Positions 29,786 to 38,303 of a stretch of DNA of 64,000 nucleotides are shown in pieces. The translations under genes and the position numbers were made by a program. Source of the DNA: Streptomyces antibioticus. Lineage in GTDB: Bacteria > Actinomycetota > Actinomycetes > Streptomycetales > Streptomycetaceae. The stretch covers positions 903,568 to 967,567 of the forward strand of contig NZ_KQ948424.1 in the NCBI RefSeq assembly GCF_001514065.1, written 5' to 3'. The notes under the pieces were generated by a model, which was given only the letters and a program-made list of their open reading frames with translations, did not search any database and was not told the origin of the DNA. Position 1 is the stretch's first letter, and each line of letters begins with the position of its first letter.

Positions 29786-30127
29786 GTGCGCATAACACCG
29801 CAAAAAACACCCGAAGTGCGCGTACCGCGACTGGTCGGCCTGATGGCCATGGACGCGCGCCGGACGGCAGAGGCGACCGGCCTCTTCCTGAACGCTCCGG
29901 ACCGGCCCGACTTCCGTCAGACCGTGGTCGAATACGTCGTACGGCAGTATCCACAGCCCAACGCCGAGGTGCCCCGTGATTCCGTGATCTACGTGTGGTT
30001 CGACTTCGGCGAAGGGGAAGGCGGCGGCGGAGTGCGCGAGCCGCGCGTCCCCAGGCCCCCCACGGGAGGCCTCCAGCATGAGCTGGACGAGCCGGGCGAC
30101 CCGTACGTGACGGTCAGCTCTGCTTGA
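29786..30127 (+). CDS. Small orphan PASTA-domain protein
   Basis: 113 residues. VRVPRLVGLMAMDARRTAEA is a PASTA start (P-x-L-x-G-x-x-x-x-x-A) and VRQYPQPNAEVPRDSVIYVW closes the fold. PASTA modules usually bind muropeptides at the outside end of Ser/Thr kinases or penicillin-binding proteins, but here there is no signal peptide, membrane helix or kinase. GTG at 29786 with GGGGGTGA upstream; a GTG three codons earlier is also possible. The C-terminal third is Gly/Pro rich. Confidence 0.7.
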   Translation: MRITPQKTPEVRVPRLVGLMAMDARRTAEATGLFLNAPDRPDFRQTVVEYVVRQYPQPNAEVPRDSVIYVWFDFGEGEGGGGVREPRVPRPPTGGLQHELDEPGDPYVTVSSA

Positions 30128-30225
30128 AGCGGGCCGTCAGTTCCGCTTGAAGCCGGCCGTCAGACCTGCCTGAAGCCGGCCGTCAGACCTGCCTGAAGCC
30201 GGCCGTCAGACCTGCTTGAAGCCCC
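30121..30225. repeat. 23-bp tandem repeat, four copies plus a partial, between convergent genes
   Basis: Units start at 30121, 30144, 30167 and 30190, with a partial one at 30213. The two central units are identical (TGCCTGAAGCCGGCCGTCAG plus ACC). The first copy overlaps the end of the PASTA gene and the last one overlaps the menG 3' end (encoding FKQV-stop), so the array appears to be built from the menG terminal codons. Each unit carries a TGA on the plus strand and a TCA (stop on the minus strand). Confidence 0.9.
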
Positions 30226-30901
30226 GGTGCAGGGCCACGACCCCGCCCGTCAGGTTCCGCCACGCCACCTTCGACCAGCCGGCCTTCTGCAGATGCCCGG
30301 CGAGTGCGGCCTGGTCGGGCCAGGCGCGGATCGACTCGGCGAGGTAGACGTACGCCTCGGGGTTCGAGGAGACCGCGCGCGCGACCGGCGGGAGGGCGCG
30401 CATCAGGTACTCGGTGTAGACCGTGCGGAAGGGCGCCCAGGTCGGGTGCGAGAACTCGCAGATCACCACCCGGCCGCCGGGCTTGGTCACCCGGTACATC
30501 TCGCGCAGCCCGGCGTCGAAGTCCTGCACGTTGCGCAGCCCGAAGGAGATGGTGACGGCGTCGAAGGTGTCGTCCTTGAACGGCAGCCTGGTCGCGTCGC
30601 CGGCCGTGAGCGGCAGCCACGGATGGTTCCGCTTGCCGACCTTGAGCATCCCCAGCGAGAAGTCGCAGGGGACGACGTACGCACCGGTCCGCGCGAACGA
30701 CAGCGACGAGGTCGCCGTGCCGGCCGCCAGGTCCAGGATCTTCTGGGCGGGCCGGGCGTCGACCGCCTTGGCGACCTCCTTGCGCCACACCCGGTCCTGG
30801 CCGAGCGACAGCACATCGTTCGTCAGGTCGTACCGTTCCGCCACGTCGTCGAACATCGAGGCGACTTCGTGCGGCTGCTTGTTCAGGGAAGCGCGGGTCA
30901 C
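30206..30901 (-). CDS. menG: Demethylmenaquinone methyltransferase
   Basis: 231 residues of the UbiE/MenG family: [23 protein letters not shown] motif [14 protein letters not shown], and [20 protein letters not shown]. It makes the last step of menaquinone formation by methylating the ring. GTG at 30901 chosen because the protein aligns from [20 protein letters not shown]; the open frame extends 11 codons upstream. Its stop lies within the 23-bp repeat array. Confidence 0.93.
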   Translation of the reverse strand: MTRASLNKQPHEVASMFDDVAERYDLTNDVLSLGQDRVWRKEVAKAVDARPAQKILDLAAGTATSSLSFARTGAYVVPCDFSLGMLKVGKRNHPWLPLTAGDATRLPFKDDTFDAVTISFGLRNVQDFDAGLREMYRVTKPGGRVVICEFSHPTWAPFRTVYTEYLMRALPPVARAVSSNPEAYVYLAESIRAWPDQAALAGHLQKAGWSKVAWRNLTGGVVALHRGFKQV

Positions 30902-30923
30902 GGGCCCATTCTTGCAGCCGCCC

Positions 30924-32021
30924 TCAGGGAACAAGCCTCGGCCTCTTCTTCGCCGCCACGTCCTCCACCCATCCGCACGCCGGCACGAACACCGCGATCA
31001 GCACCCAGCCGATCCCGAACATGAACCACTGGCTCTCCAGCGGCAGGTACTTCTCGAAGGCCGGGACGTCCCAGAACCGGTCGATCAGCGGTACGGCGAG
31101 GATCAGCGCGATCTCGTGCCAGAGGTAGATCGTCACGGCCCGCGCGTTGAAGATCGTGACGACCCTGTCCAGCCGCTTGAAGCGGGTCAGCCAGGCGAAG
31201 TCGATCCCGAAGTACGCCTTGGCCCAGAACAGCAGCATCACGAACCCGGCCGACCAGAAGGCCTGGGCGAGCGGGATCTCGTCGAGGTCGTACGTCCCGG
31301 CCTCGCCCTGGTGGGTGAAGGCATACCAGCCGCCGTACCCGAGCGCGGCCGACGACAGGACCAGGACCACCGCGGGCCGCAGCCGCTCCAGCACCCCGTC
31401 GCGGTGCGCGAAGCCGAGGATCCAGCAGAAGAGGTACGTCGAGAAGTCCCAGAGCTCCTCGCCGAGCCGCCCCTCGGGTCCTGACCACACGAAGGTGAGG
31501 ACCAGGATCGGGGCGAGGGACAGCAGCAGCACCGGCACCCGCGCCGACCGGAAGAGCCTCAGCAGGAGCGGGGACAGCAGCACGAACCACAGGTAGGTCC
31601 GCAGGTACCAGAGGATCTCCCAGGCCTGGACGCCCCACTTGCTGCCGGGTGGGTCACCGAACGGGACGATCCAGAAGACGATGTCGTAGTGCCTCGGCAT
31701 CCAGCCGTGGATCAGCATCGCCAGCACCACGAAGAAGCCCCAGAACCAGAACGGGGGCAGCAGGCGCCGCAGCCTGCTGTTCACCACCCCGAGCGCGGGG
31801 CGCTCCAGCGACTTCGCCATGAGCGTGCCGGCGAGCCCGAACATGATCCCCATGGAGGGGAAGACCAGGCCGCACCAGGCCCACCCGAAGGTGTGATAGG
31901 TGACGACACGGATCAGGGCGACCGCGCGGAGGGTATCGAAGTAGCGGTCGCGGACCGGGCGTTGAGGCCGAATGAGCGGCGCCCGCTCGGCGGTCGGTCC
32001 GCCTCTGCGGTGCGCGCCCAT
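30924..32021 (-). CDS. Acyltransferase 3 (OafA/NodX-like) membrane protein
   Basis: 365 residues with about ten membrane segments. [20 protein letters not shown] is the acyltransferase-3 start, with the catalytic-type His in VVTYH. Such enzymes O-acylate surface sugars. It starts one base after the stop of the deacetylase/glycosyltransferase gene, so it probably decorates the polymer made by that protein. Confidence 0.85.
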   Translation of the reverse strand: MGAHRRGGPTAERAPLIRPQRPVRDRYFDTLRAVALIRVVTYHTFGWAWCGLVFPSMGIMFGLAGTLMAKSLERPALGVVNSRLRRLLPPFWFWGFFVVLAMLIHGWMPRHYDIVFWIVPFGDPPGSKWGVQAWEILWYLRTYLWFVLLSPLLLRLFRSARVPVLLLSLAPILVLTFVWSGPEGRLGEELWDFSTYLFCWILGFAHRDGVLERLRPAVVLVLSSAALGYGGWYAFTHQGEAGTYDLDEIPLAQAFWSAGFVMLLFWAKAYFGIDFAWLTRFKRLDRVVTIFNARAVTIYLWHEIALILAVPLIDRFWDVPAFEKYLPLESQWFMFGIGWVLIAVFVPACGWVEDVAAKKRPRLVP

Positions 32022-32022
32022 C

Positions 32023-34239
32023 TCAGCTCACCCCCGTCGGCGTCCCGACCTCGCCGGTCCGCTTCAGCTTCTGCCACCTGAGCCGACCGCCGGTCAGCGC
32101 CGTGATGCAGGAGTGGATGAGGACGAGGTACATCATCTGCCGGTAGGCCAGCTGCTGGAGCGGCATCATCAGGAGGTAGCGGTACTTCTCCCTGTCCAGC
32201 CGGAACGCGTAGGCCGCGCACACCAGTTGGATGCCCAGCACCGCAAGCCACGCCAGCAGCGCGGCCCGGAAGTCGATGAAGATCATCGAGTACGCGGTGA
32301 ACACGTCGATGAGCGGGGCGAAGACCGGCGTGACGATCTGGAAGATCACCACCAGCGGCATGCCGACCCGTCCGAAGCGGCCCGAAGGCCCCCTGTCCGT
32401 CAGGGACTTGCGGTGCTTCCACAGCGCCTGCATGGTGCCGTACGACCACCGGTAGCGCTGCGACCAAAGCTGCTTCAGCGAACCGGGCGCCTCCGTCCAG
32501 GCCTTGGCGTGCTCCTGGTAGACGACCCGCCAGCCCGCGCGGTGCATGGCGATGGTGATGTCGGTGTCCTCGGCGAGGGTGTCCTCGCTCATGCCGCCGG
32601 CCTGGAGCACCGCGTCGCGGCGGAAGGCGCCGATCGCGCCCGGGATGGTCGGCATGCACCGCAGCAGGTCGTACATGCGGCGGTCGAGGTTGAAGCCCAT
32701 CACGTACTCGATGTGCTGCCACGCCCCGATGACGGTGTCGCGGTTGCCGACCTTGGCGTTGCCCGCGACCGCGCCCACCTCGGGGTCGGCGAAGGGCTGC
32801 ACCAGCTGGTGCACGGCGTCCGGTTCGAAGACGGTGTCACCGTCCATCATGACGACGATGTCGTGACTCGCTTTGCGGACACCGTTGTTGAGGGCGGCCG
32901 GTTTGCCCGCGTTCTCCTGGCGGACGACCCGGACGTTCGTCATGCCGAGTTCGTACGCGGCGTCGCGCGCGATCTCCGACGTACCGTCCGTGGAGCCGTC
33001 GTCGACGACGATGATCTCGATCGGATGGGTGCTCCGCGCCAGCGACTTGAGGGTGTTGGCGATGCACTCCTTCTCGTTGTACGCCGGGACGATCACGCTC
33101 ACCGGGCGGGTGACGGTCGGGCCCCAGCTGAAGCGGCGTCTGTTGCGCTGTCTGTAGTGGCGGCGGGCGAGGATCAGCATCATCCCGAAGCGGCCCATGA
33201 CGGCGACGCCGACGACCATGAGTCCGACCGACAGCGCGGGCACCGCCCACTCGGCGACGGCGACGGCGACGATGAGGGCCTTGCCCTCGTAGAGGGTGGC
33301 GCCGGTGGCCTCGCGGTGGGCGGCCTGGAGATTGTGGGCACCGCCGGCCGACCGCTGCTCTTCCAGCACCCCGCTGATGGTGGTGAAGGTGTACCCCTTC
33401 GCCTTCATCTTCTCGATGTACTTCGGCAGCGCCTCGATGGTCTGCGACCGCTCGCCGCCGGCGTCGTGGAAGAGAACGGACGCGCCCTCGCTCTTGGACG
33501 GCGTCGCCCACTGCACGATCTTCGCGGCGCCCGGCTTCTTCCAGTCGTCGCTGTCGGTGTCGACGAAGACGCTGGTGTAACCGTCCTCGCCGAGCTTCTG
33601 GTAGACGGGCCAGCTGTAGTTGTCGATGGCGTCCGTCTCCGAGGAGTAGGGCGCCCGGAACAGCGTGGTGGTGATGCCGGCCGCGCCTGCCAGCGCCAAC
33701 TGGGTCTGCTGCATCTCGCGGTCGACGCGGGCGTCGCTCTGGTAGGAGAGGTCGACGTGCGTGAAGGTGTGGATGCCCACCTCGTTGCCCTGCTCGACCA
33801 TGTCCTGCACGATGCCGGGGTAGCGCGACACCATCGAGCCGACCACGAAGAACGTGGCGGGGACGTCGTACTTCTCCAGGATCTCCAACACCTGTGGGGT
33901 GTAGGTGGGGTTGGGGCCGTCGTCGAAGGTCAGGGCGATGGTCTTGTCCGGCACGGAGACGGTCGTGGCCTGCCCGCCGCGGAAGCTGAGGATCGGCCCG
34001 CCGTCGAGGATCGTGTCGGGGACCTTGCTGGAGCCGGCCCCGTCACGGACGCGCTGGTCGCCGCCGACCTCGGCGCGCAGATAGCCGTCGAGCAGCATCA
34101 CGCTGGTGAGTGCCAGCAGAAGCAGCAGGGCGAGCAGGACACGCGGTTTCTGGAGCGCCGCGGCCTTGCCCGCCGCCCGCCCGATACCGGAGGGGGCGCG
34201 GCGTCGGCCCCGGCCGGGGGATGTCGTGGTCGTCGTCAT
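32023..34239 (-). CDS. Bifunctional polysaccharide deacetylase / family 2 glycosyltransferase
   Basis: 738 residues. After a cytoplasmic start and one membrane helix (LLALLLLLALTSVMLLDGY) comes a NodB-type deacetylase, outside the cell: TFDDGPNP, GIHTFTHVDL, RAPYSS and LFHDAGG are the metal and catalytic motifs. More helices follow, then a processive GT2 domain: VPAYNE, VDDGSTDGT, DGDTVFEP, EDTD and QRYRW, then helices at the end. This NodB-NodC-like fusion resembles MatB, which makes the poly-N-acetylglucosamine-like coat of Streptomyces hyphae. ATG at 34239; GTG three bases earlier also possible. Product is inferred. Confidence 0.85.
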   Translation of the reverse strand: MTTTTTSPGRGRRRAPSGIGRAAGKAAALQKPRVLLALLLLLALTSVMLLDGYLRAEVGGDQRVRDGAGSSKVPDTILDGGPILSFRGGQATTVSVPDKTIALTFDDGPNPTYTPQVLEILEKYDVPATFFVVGSMVSRYPGIVQDMVEQGNEVGIHTFTHVDLSYQSDARVDREMQQTQLALAGAAGITTTLFRAPYSSETDAIDNYSWPVYQKLGEDGYTSVFVDTDSDDWKKPGAAKIVQWATPSKSEGASVLFHDAGGERSQTIEALPKYIEKMKAKGYTFTTISGVLEEQRSAGGAHNLQAAHREATGATLYEGKALIVAVAVAEWAVPALSVGLMVVGVAVMGRFGMMLILARRHYRQRNRRRFSWGPTVTRPVSVIVPAYNEKECIANTLKSLARSTHPIEIIVVDDGSTDGTSEIARDAAYELGMTNVRVVRQENAGKPAALNNGVRKASHDIVVMMDGDTVFEPDAVHQLVQPFADPEVGAVAGNAKVGNRDTVIGAWQHIEYVMGFNLDRRMYDLLRCMPTIPGAIGAFRRDAVLQAGGMSEDTLAEDTDITIAMHRAGWRVVYQEHAKAWTEAPGSLKQLWSQRYRWSYGTMQALWKHRKSLTDRGPSGRFGRVGMPLVVIFQIVTPVFAPLIDVFTAYSMIFIDFRAALLAWLAVLGIQLVCAAYAFRLDREKYRYLLMMPLQQLAYRQMMYLVLIHSCITALTGGRLRWQKLKRTGEVGTPTGVS

Positions 34240-34258
34240 CACAGTGGCTGCGCTCCGG

Positions 34259-34660
34259 TCAGCCGGCGTTCGCCGACGCGGACGGCGTGGGGAAGCCCGA
34301 GGGCAGCGCGGGCGGGCTGCCGCTGGGCTGGACGACGTCACCGACACCGCCCTGCTCGCGGGCGCCCGGGCCGGTGCCGCTCTGGCCGGCGGGACCGCCT
34401 TGGCCGCCCTGGCCTCCTTGTGCGCTGCCGAAGGGCAGCAGCGAGGACGGGCTCGACGTGCCGATTCCCAGGAAGGCCAGGCCCAGGACGACGGCGTACC
34501 CGAGACACAGGACGCCGACGAGGAGGCCGATCCGGCGCAGCAGCTTCGAGCGGCGCCCGGAGTTGTCGACGAACACGGGTCCCTCGTCGGCGGCCCCGTT
34601 GCCACGTTTGCGACGGCGACCACGCGGGGCGCGGTTTTCGATGACAGGCTCGGAATGCAT
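34259..34660 (-). CDS. Small single-pass membrane protein in the polysaccharide operon
   Basis: 133 residues: basic N-terminus (GRRRKRG), one membrane helix (about 43-66, GLLVGVLCLGYAVVLGLAFL), and an outside tail rich in Gly, Gln, Pro and Ser. No family recognised. It lies 19 bp before the deacetylase/glycosyltransferase gene and is likely cotranscribed and perhaps part of the synthase. No ribosome site is seen; a TAATAT element 7 bases before the ATG suggests a leaderless mRNA. Confidence 0.65.
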   Translation of the reverse strand: MHSEPVIENRAPRGRRRKRGNGAADEGPVFVDNSGRRSKLLRRIGLLVGVLCLGYAVVLGLAFLGIGTSSPSSLLPFGSAQGGQGGQGGPAGQSGTGPGAREQGGVGDVVQPSGSPPALPSGFPTPSASANAG

Positions 34661-34667
34661 TCCCCGG

Positions 34668-34673
34668 ATATTA
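34668..34673 (-). promoter_or_regulatory. Candidate -10 element giving a leaderless transcript
   Basis: Minus-strand TAATAT fits TANNNT and ends 7 bases before the ATG at 34660, which would place the transcription start on or beside the start codon. No matching -35 is evident. Leaderless mRNAs are common in Streptomyces. Confidence 0.35.
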
Positions 34674-34707
34674 GGGAGGCTTTATGTGTCGAAAACTCGG
34701 CTTCCCA

Positions 34708-34793
34708 TGTGAGACGCGTATGAGAAACGCCTTTTTCTGTCTCTTTTATGAGAGTTCGCCACTTTCCTCATGAAGCACAGCCGCGTGTGAGAC
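34708..34793. repeat. Four TRTGAGA boxes in a divergent promoter region
   Basis: TGTGAGAC at 34708-34715 and 34786-34793, TATGAGAA at 34719-34726 and TATGAGAG at 34747-34754, all in the same direction. The stretch is AT-richer than its surroundings and lies between the polysaccharide operon and the GH18-like gene, so the boxes may be operator sites for either. Confidence 0.4.
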
Positions 34794-34834
34794 ATTTCCC
34801 CTTCACGGACATCACGAGAGCGGGTGCATACGCG

Positions 34835-35839
34835 ATGCGACATTTCCTGAGGTCGGCGGCGGGGCTGAGTTGCCTGTTCGCCCTGGCAACGGCGGGGTGT
34901 TCGGCTGACACCGACGCGGCGGCCGACGCGGCGCCGGCCAAGAGCTCCGCGGCACCGTCGCAGACGTCGTCCGTCACCTCGTACGCCCCCTACGTCAGCG
35001 CCACCGAGGCCTCCGACAACGACTCCGCGGGGTCGCCGGCGACGTACAACCTGGCCTTCGTGATCTCGGACGGGAGCAGCTGCACCCCGAAGTGGAACGG
35101 CACGACGGCGATCGGCAACTCGGCCGTGGCGTCCCGGATTTCGGCACTCAAGGAGGACGGGGCGAGCGTGCGCGTCTCCTTCGGCGGGGCGTCCGGTCCG
35201 GAGCTGGCGGAGGTCTGCGACAGCGCGGAGGAACTGGCCAAGGCCTACGGCGACGCCCTCGACGCGGCCGGTTCCACGCAGGCCGACTTCGACATCGAGG
35301 GCGACACGCTCAGCGACTCCGACTCGGTGGAGCTGCGGTCGGAGGCGATAGCGCTGCTCCAGGAGGAGCGCGGCGACGTGACCGTCGCCTTCACGCTGCC
35401 CGTGATGCCGGCAGGGCTCGACGAGGACGCCCTCGCGTTGCTGGAGTCCGCCAACAACAGCGCGGTGCAGGTCTCGACGGTCAATCTCATGACCATGAAC
35501 TACGCGGAGTCGTACGACGGTGACATGGGCGACTACGCGATCACCGCGGCGAAGGCCGCGCACACGCAGTTGCGGGACGTCTTCGGTACGTCCGCAGCGA
35601 CCGCGTGGGGTGGGATGGCGCTCACGTCGATGATCGGCACGAATGATGTGGACGGCGAGACGTTCACGCTGGCCGATGCCGCTCAACTGCGGGAGTTCGC
35701 GGAGGAGAAGGGGGTGGGGTGGGTGTCGATGTGGGCGACGTTCCGGGATCAGGAATGCGCCGGGGACGAGGATGCGCTGGTCAACTGCAGTGGGGTGGAG
35801 CAGAGTTCGGGGGCGTTCGGGGAGGCGTTGGCGGGTTAG
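34835..35839 (+). CDS. GH18 (chitinase-like) lipoprotein
   Basis: 334 residues with a lipoprotein signal (lipobox ATAGC, Cys22), a Ser/Ala/Thr linker, and a TIM-barrel-like domain: VRVSFGGASG, then ADFDIEGD in the place of the GH18 motif DGxDxDxE, then VNLMTMNYAESY and GWVSMWATFRD. The catalytic Glu is present in DIE, but the motif is shorter than usual. Such proteins hydrolyse or bind chitin-like polymers outside the cell. Its divergent neighbour makes an amino-sugar-type polymer. Its stop codon shares three bases with that of the convergent gene. Confidence 0.75.
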   Translation: MRHFLRSAAGLSCLFALATAGCSADTDAAADAAPAKSSAAPSQTSSVTSYAPYVSATEASDNDSAGSPATYNLAFVISDGSSCTPKWNGTTAIGNSAVASRISALKEDGASVRVSFGGASGPELAEVCDSAEELAKAYGDALDAAGSTQADFDIEGDTLSDSDSVELRSEAIALLQEERGDVTVAFTLPVMPAGLDEDALALLESANNSAVQVSTVNLMTMNYAESYDGDMGDYAITAAKAAHTQLRDVFGTSAATAWGGMALTSMIGTNDVDGETFTLADAAQLREFAEEKGVGWVSMWATFRDQECAGDEDALVNCSGVEQSSGAFGEALAG

Positions 35840-36285
35840 CGGCGTCTGTGCACAAGGCGGCCGGAACAGACCGTTGCGATGCACTCGCCGGCCTCGGTGA
35901 ATACGGCGAGATCAGCGCGGCCGGTCTCGTGGATCGCCGTGGACTGCACCCGCGGCAGCAGGACCACGTCGTTCCGCTCGGCCGCCGCCCGGAGTTCGGG
36001 CGTATCGGCGTACTCCTCCAGGACCGCCACCGCACCCGACTTCAGTACGGCGTGGATGCGTTCGCGCGGGCTCGGGGCGTCGGGAAGCGGGCCCTCGTGG
36101 ACAGGGGCCGGGCCCAGCACGCCCGGCCACCTCCGCACCCGGGCGTCCGGGAAACGCTCGCGGAGCTCCGCCAGCGTGCCCACGGCGGCGATCCGGTCCC
36201 GCTCCACCGCTACGGCGCCGTCCTTGACCGGCTCAGAACCGGTCCACGTCAACCGCACCTCGTCGGCGGCGTGCAGCGTGCGCAC
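35836..36285 (-). CDS. Imidazolonepropionase-like small protein in the mqnC operon
   Basis: 149 residues. The first part (RTLHAADEVRLTWTGSEPVK) resembles the N-terminal beta-sandwich of amidohydrolases such as imidazolonepropionase, and the end (RADLAVFTEAGECIATVCSG) the matching C-terminal sandwich. The whole metal-binding barrel between them is missing, so it is not an active amidohydrolase of that type. The GTG start overlaps the mqnC stop by one base (TAGTG), indicating coupling. Function unknown. Confidence 0.65.
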   Translation of the reverse strand: MRTLHAADEVRLTWTGSEPVKDGAVAVERDRIAAVGTLAELRERFPDARVRRWPGVLGPAPVHEGPLPDAPSPRERIHAVLKSGAVAVLEEYADTPELRAAAERNDVVLLPRVQSTAIHETGRADLAVFTEAGECIATVCSGRLVHRRR

Positions 36286-37484
36286 TAGTTGGACGCGAGG
36301 ATCTTCAGCTCGGGATGGGCCGTGCCGCCCTCGATCGCCGTGGACGAGATGTGGGACTGGACGCGCACGTCGACCGGGTCGTTCGCCGGGTCGTCGTGGA
36401 CGACGAGGTGCTCGTACGTCGTGGAGCGCTGGGCCGGGGTCCGCCCCGCCGTGCGGATCATGTCGATCATTTCCTGGAGGTTGGAGCGGTGCTTGGCACC
36501 GGCCGCCGAGACGACGTTCTCCTCCAGCATCACCGAGCCGAGGTCGTCCGCGCCGTAGTGCAGCGTCAGCTGCCCCGCGTCCTGGCCGGTGGTCAGCCAG
36601 GAGCCCTGGATGTGGGCGATGTTGTCCATGAAGAGCCGGGCGACCGCGATCATCCGCAGGTACTCGAAGATCGTGGCCTGGGTACGGCCCTTGAGGTGGT
36701 TGTTCATCGGCTGGTAGAGGTACGGGATGAAGGCCCGGAAGCCCCCGGTCCGGTCCTGCACGTCACGGATCATCCGCAGGTGCTCGATGCGCTCGGCGTT
36801 CGTCTCGCCCGTGCCCATGAGCATGGTGGAGGTGGACTCGACGCCCAGCCGGTGGGCGGTCTCCATGATCTCCAGCCAGCGCTCGCCGGACTCCTTCAGC
36901 GGCGCGATGGCCTTGCGCGGCCGCTCCGGCAGCAGCTCCGCACCGGCGCCGGCGAAGGAGTCGAGACCGGCGGTGTGAATCCGCTGGATGGCCTCCTCCA
37001 CACTCACCTTGGAGATGCGGGCCATGTGCTCGACCTCGCTCGCCCCCAGGCTGTGGATGACGAGCTGCGGGAACGCCTCCTTGATGGCGGCGAAGTGCTT
37101 CTCGTAGTACTCCACGCCGTAGTCCGGGTGGTGCCCGCCCTGGAACATGATCTGCGTGCCACCGAGCTCGACGGTCTCGGCACAGCGCCGCAGGATGTCG
37201 TCCAGGTCGCGCGTCCAGCCGTTCTTCGTGTCCTTCGGCGGCGCGTAGAAGGCGCAGAACTTGCACGCCGTGACGCACACGTTCGTGTAGTTGATGTTCC
37301 GCTCGATGATGTACGTCGCGATGTGCTCCGTACCCGCGTACCGCCGGCGGCGTACCGCGTCCGCTGCGGCGCCCAGCGCGTGCAGCGGGGCGTCGCGGTA
37401 GAGGTCGAGCGCCTCTTCAGGGGTGATCCGCCCACCGGCGGCGGCGCGGTCGAGGACGGACTGAAGGTCGGCCTTCTCGGTCAC
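36285..37484 (-). CDS. mqnC: Cyclic dehypoxanthinyl futalosine synthase (radical SAM)
   Basis: 399 residues. CVTACKFCAFY is the C-x3-C-x2-C radical-SAM motif, preceded by NINYTNVC, and MFQGGHHPDYGVEYYEKHF is typical of MqnC. It closes the futalosine ring in the menaquinone route used by Streptomyces. GTG at 37484 with AAAGGGA upstream is preferred over the ATG 13 codons earlier. With menG and the MenJ-like reductase it places menaquinone synthesis next to complex I. Confidence 0.93.
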   Translation of the reverse strand: MTEKADLQSVLDRAAAGGRITPEEALDLYRDAPLHALGAAADAVRRRRYAGTEHIATYIIERNINYTNVCVTACKFCAFYAPPKDTKNGWTRDLDDILRRCAETVELGGTQIMFQGGHHPDYGVEYYEKHFAAIKEAFPQLVIHSLGASEVEHMARISKVSVEEAIQRIHTAGLDSFAGAGAELLPERPRKAIAPLKESGERWLEIMETAHRLGVESTSTMLMGTGETNAERIEHLRMIRDVQDRTGGFRAFIPYLYQPMNNHLKGRTQATIFEYLRMIAVARLFMDNIAHIQGSWLTTGQDAGQLTLHYGADDLGSVMLEENVVSAAGAKHRSNLQEMIDMIRTAGRTPAQRSTTYEHLVVHDDPANDPVDVRVQSHISSTAIEGGTAHPELKILASN

Positions 37485-37574
37485 CGGAGCGTCCCTTTCG
37501 TCAAGGGTTGTGGACGGAAGCATCCATGTGCGCGGACCCGGCCAGCCTACGCCAGGCCGTCTTCCGCACCGACG

Positions 37575-38303
37575 TCAGGCCGCGTACGCCCCGATCAGCA
37601 CGCCCAGGAACGCCCCCATGATCAGGAACGGGCCGAAGGGGATCGCCGTCTTCCGCCCCGCTTTCCGTACGACGATCAGCGCGCCCCCGTACAGCGCCCC
37701 CAGCAGGAACCCGGCGAACGTCCCGAGCATGACCGTCGCCCACCCGTACCAGCCGAGCACCGCGCCCGTCCCGAGCGCCAGCTTCACGTCGCCGAAGCCC
37801 ATGCCGGCCGGGTTGATGAGGAAGAGCACGAAGTAGCCGCCGCCGAGGGCGAGGGAGCCGTAGAGGGCGTGGAGCCAGTCGCCGGTGTGCTCGGGGACGA
37901 AGGAGAGCGCGCCGAGCAGGGTGAGCGCGGCCGCGGCGAAGGGGAGGGTCAGCGGGTCGGGCAGCCGCTGCACCTTCAGGTCCACGACCGCGAGCAGCAC
38001 GCCGACCGGCGCCAGCAGCAGCCAGACACCGATCTCCGGCCGGGTGCCGGTGGCGGCGGCGAGGGCGGCGCAGACGAGGGCGGTGACGAGGGAGAGAAGG
38101 GGGGTGGAGGGGCCGTAGGACCCGGGGCAGAGGGGGCAGCGGCCGCGGCCGAGCCACCCCCGTACCGGATGCCCGCCGTCCGGACAGGCCTCCCGCCATG
38201 GCTCCCCCGCGGGTGCCGAGAACCGGTAGGCCGCTCTCGGCAGCAGCGCGCCCGCCGCCGCGCCCCACAGCGCGGCGGCTGCCACGAGGACCCAGGTGCT
38301 CAT
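37575..38303 (-). CDS. Prepilin peptidase (A24 family)
   Basis: 242 residues, about seven membrane helices. The two catalytic aspartates are D108 in AVVDLKVQRLPD and D172 in GFGDVKL. A zinc-type cysteine loop (C40, C56, C59) precedes them, less one of the usual four. It should cut the leader of the Flp pilin made 18 kb away at 56269-56529. The ATG overlaps the stop of the LysM-BTAD gene by 4 bp, so the two are coupled. Confidence 0.88.
   Translation of the reverse strand: MSTWVLVAAAALWGAAAGALLPRAAYRFSAPAGEPWREACPDGGHPVRGWLGRGRCPLCPGSYGPSTPLLSLVTALVCAALAAATGTRPEIGVWLLLAPVGVLLAVVDLKVQRLPDPLTLPFAAAALTLLGALSFVPEHTGDWLHALYGSLALGGGYFVLFLINPAGMGFGDVKLALGTGAVLGWYGWATVMLGTFAGFLLGALYGGALIVVRKAGRKTAIPFGPFLIMGAFLGVLIGAYAA

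Noticed and set aside
30121-30225. CRISPR array or terminator at the 23-bp repeats
   Set aside because: Units are directly joined without spacers and do not form a strong hairpin.
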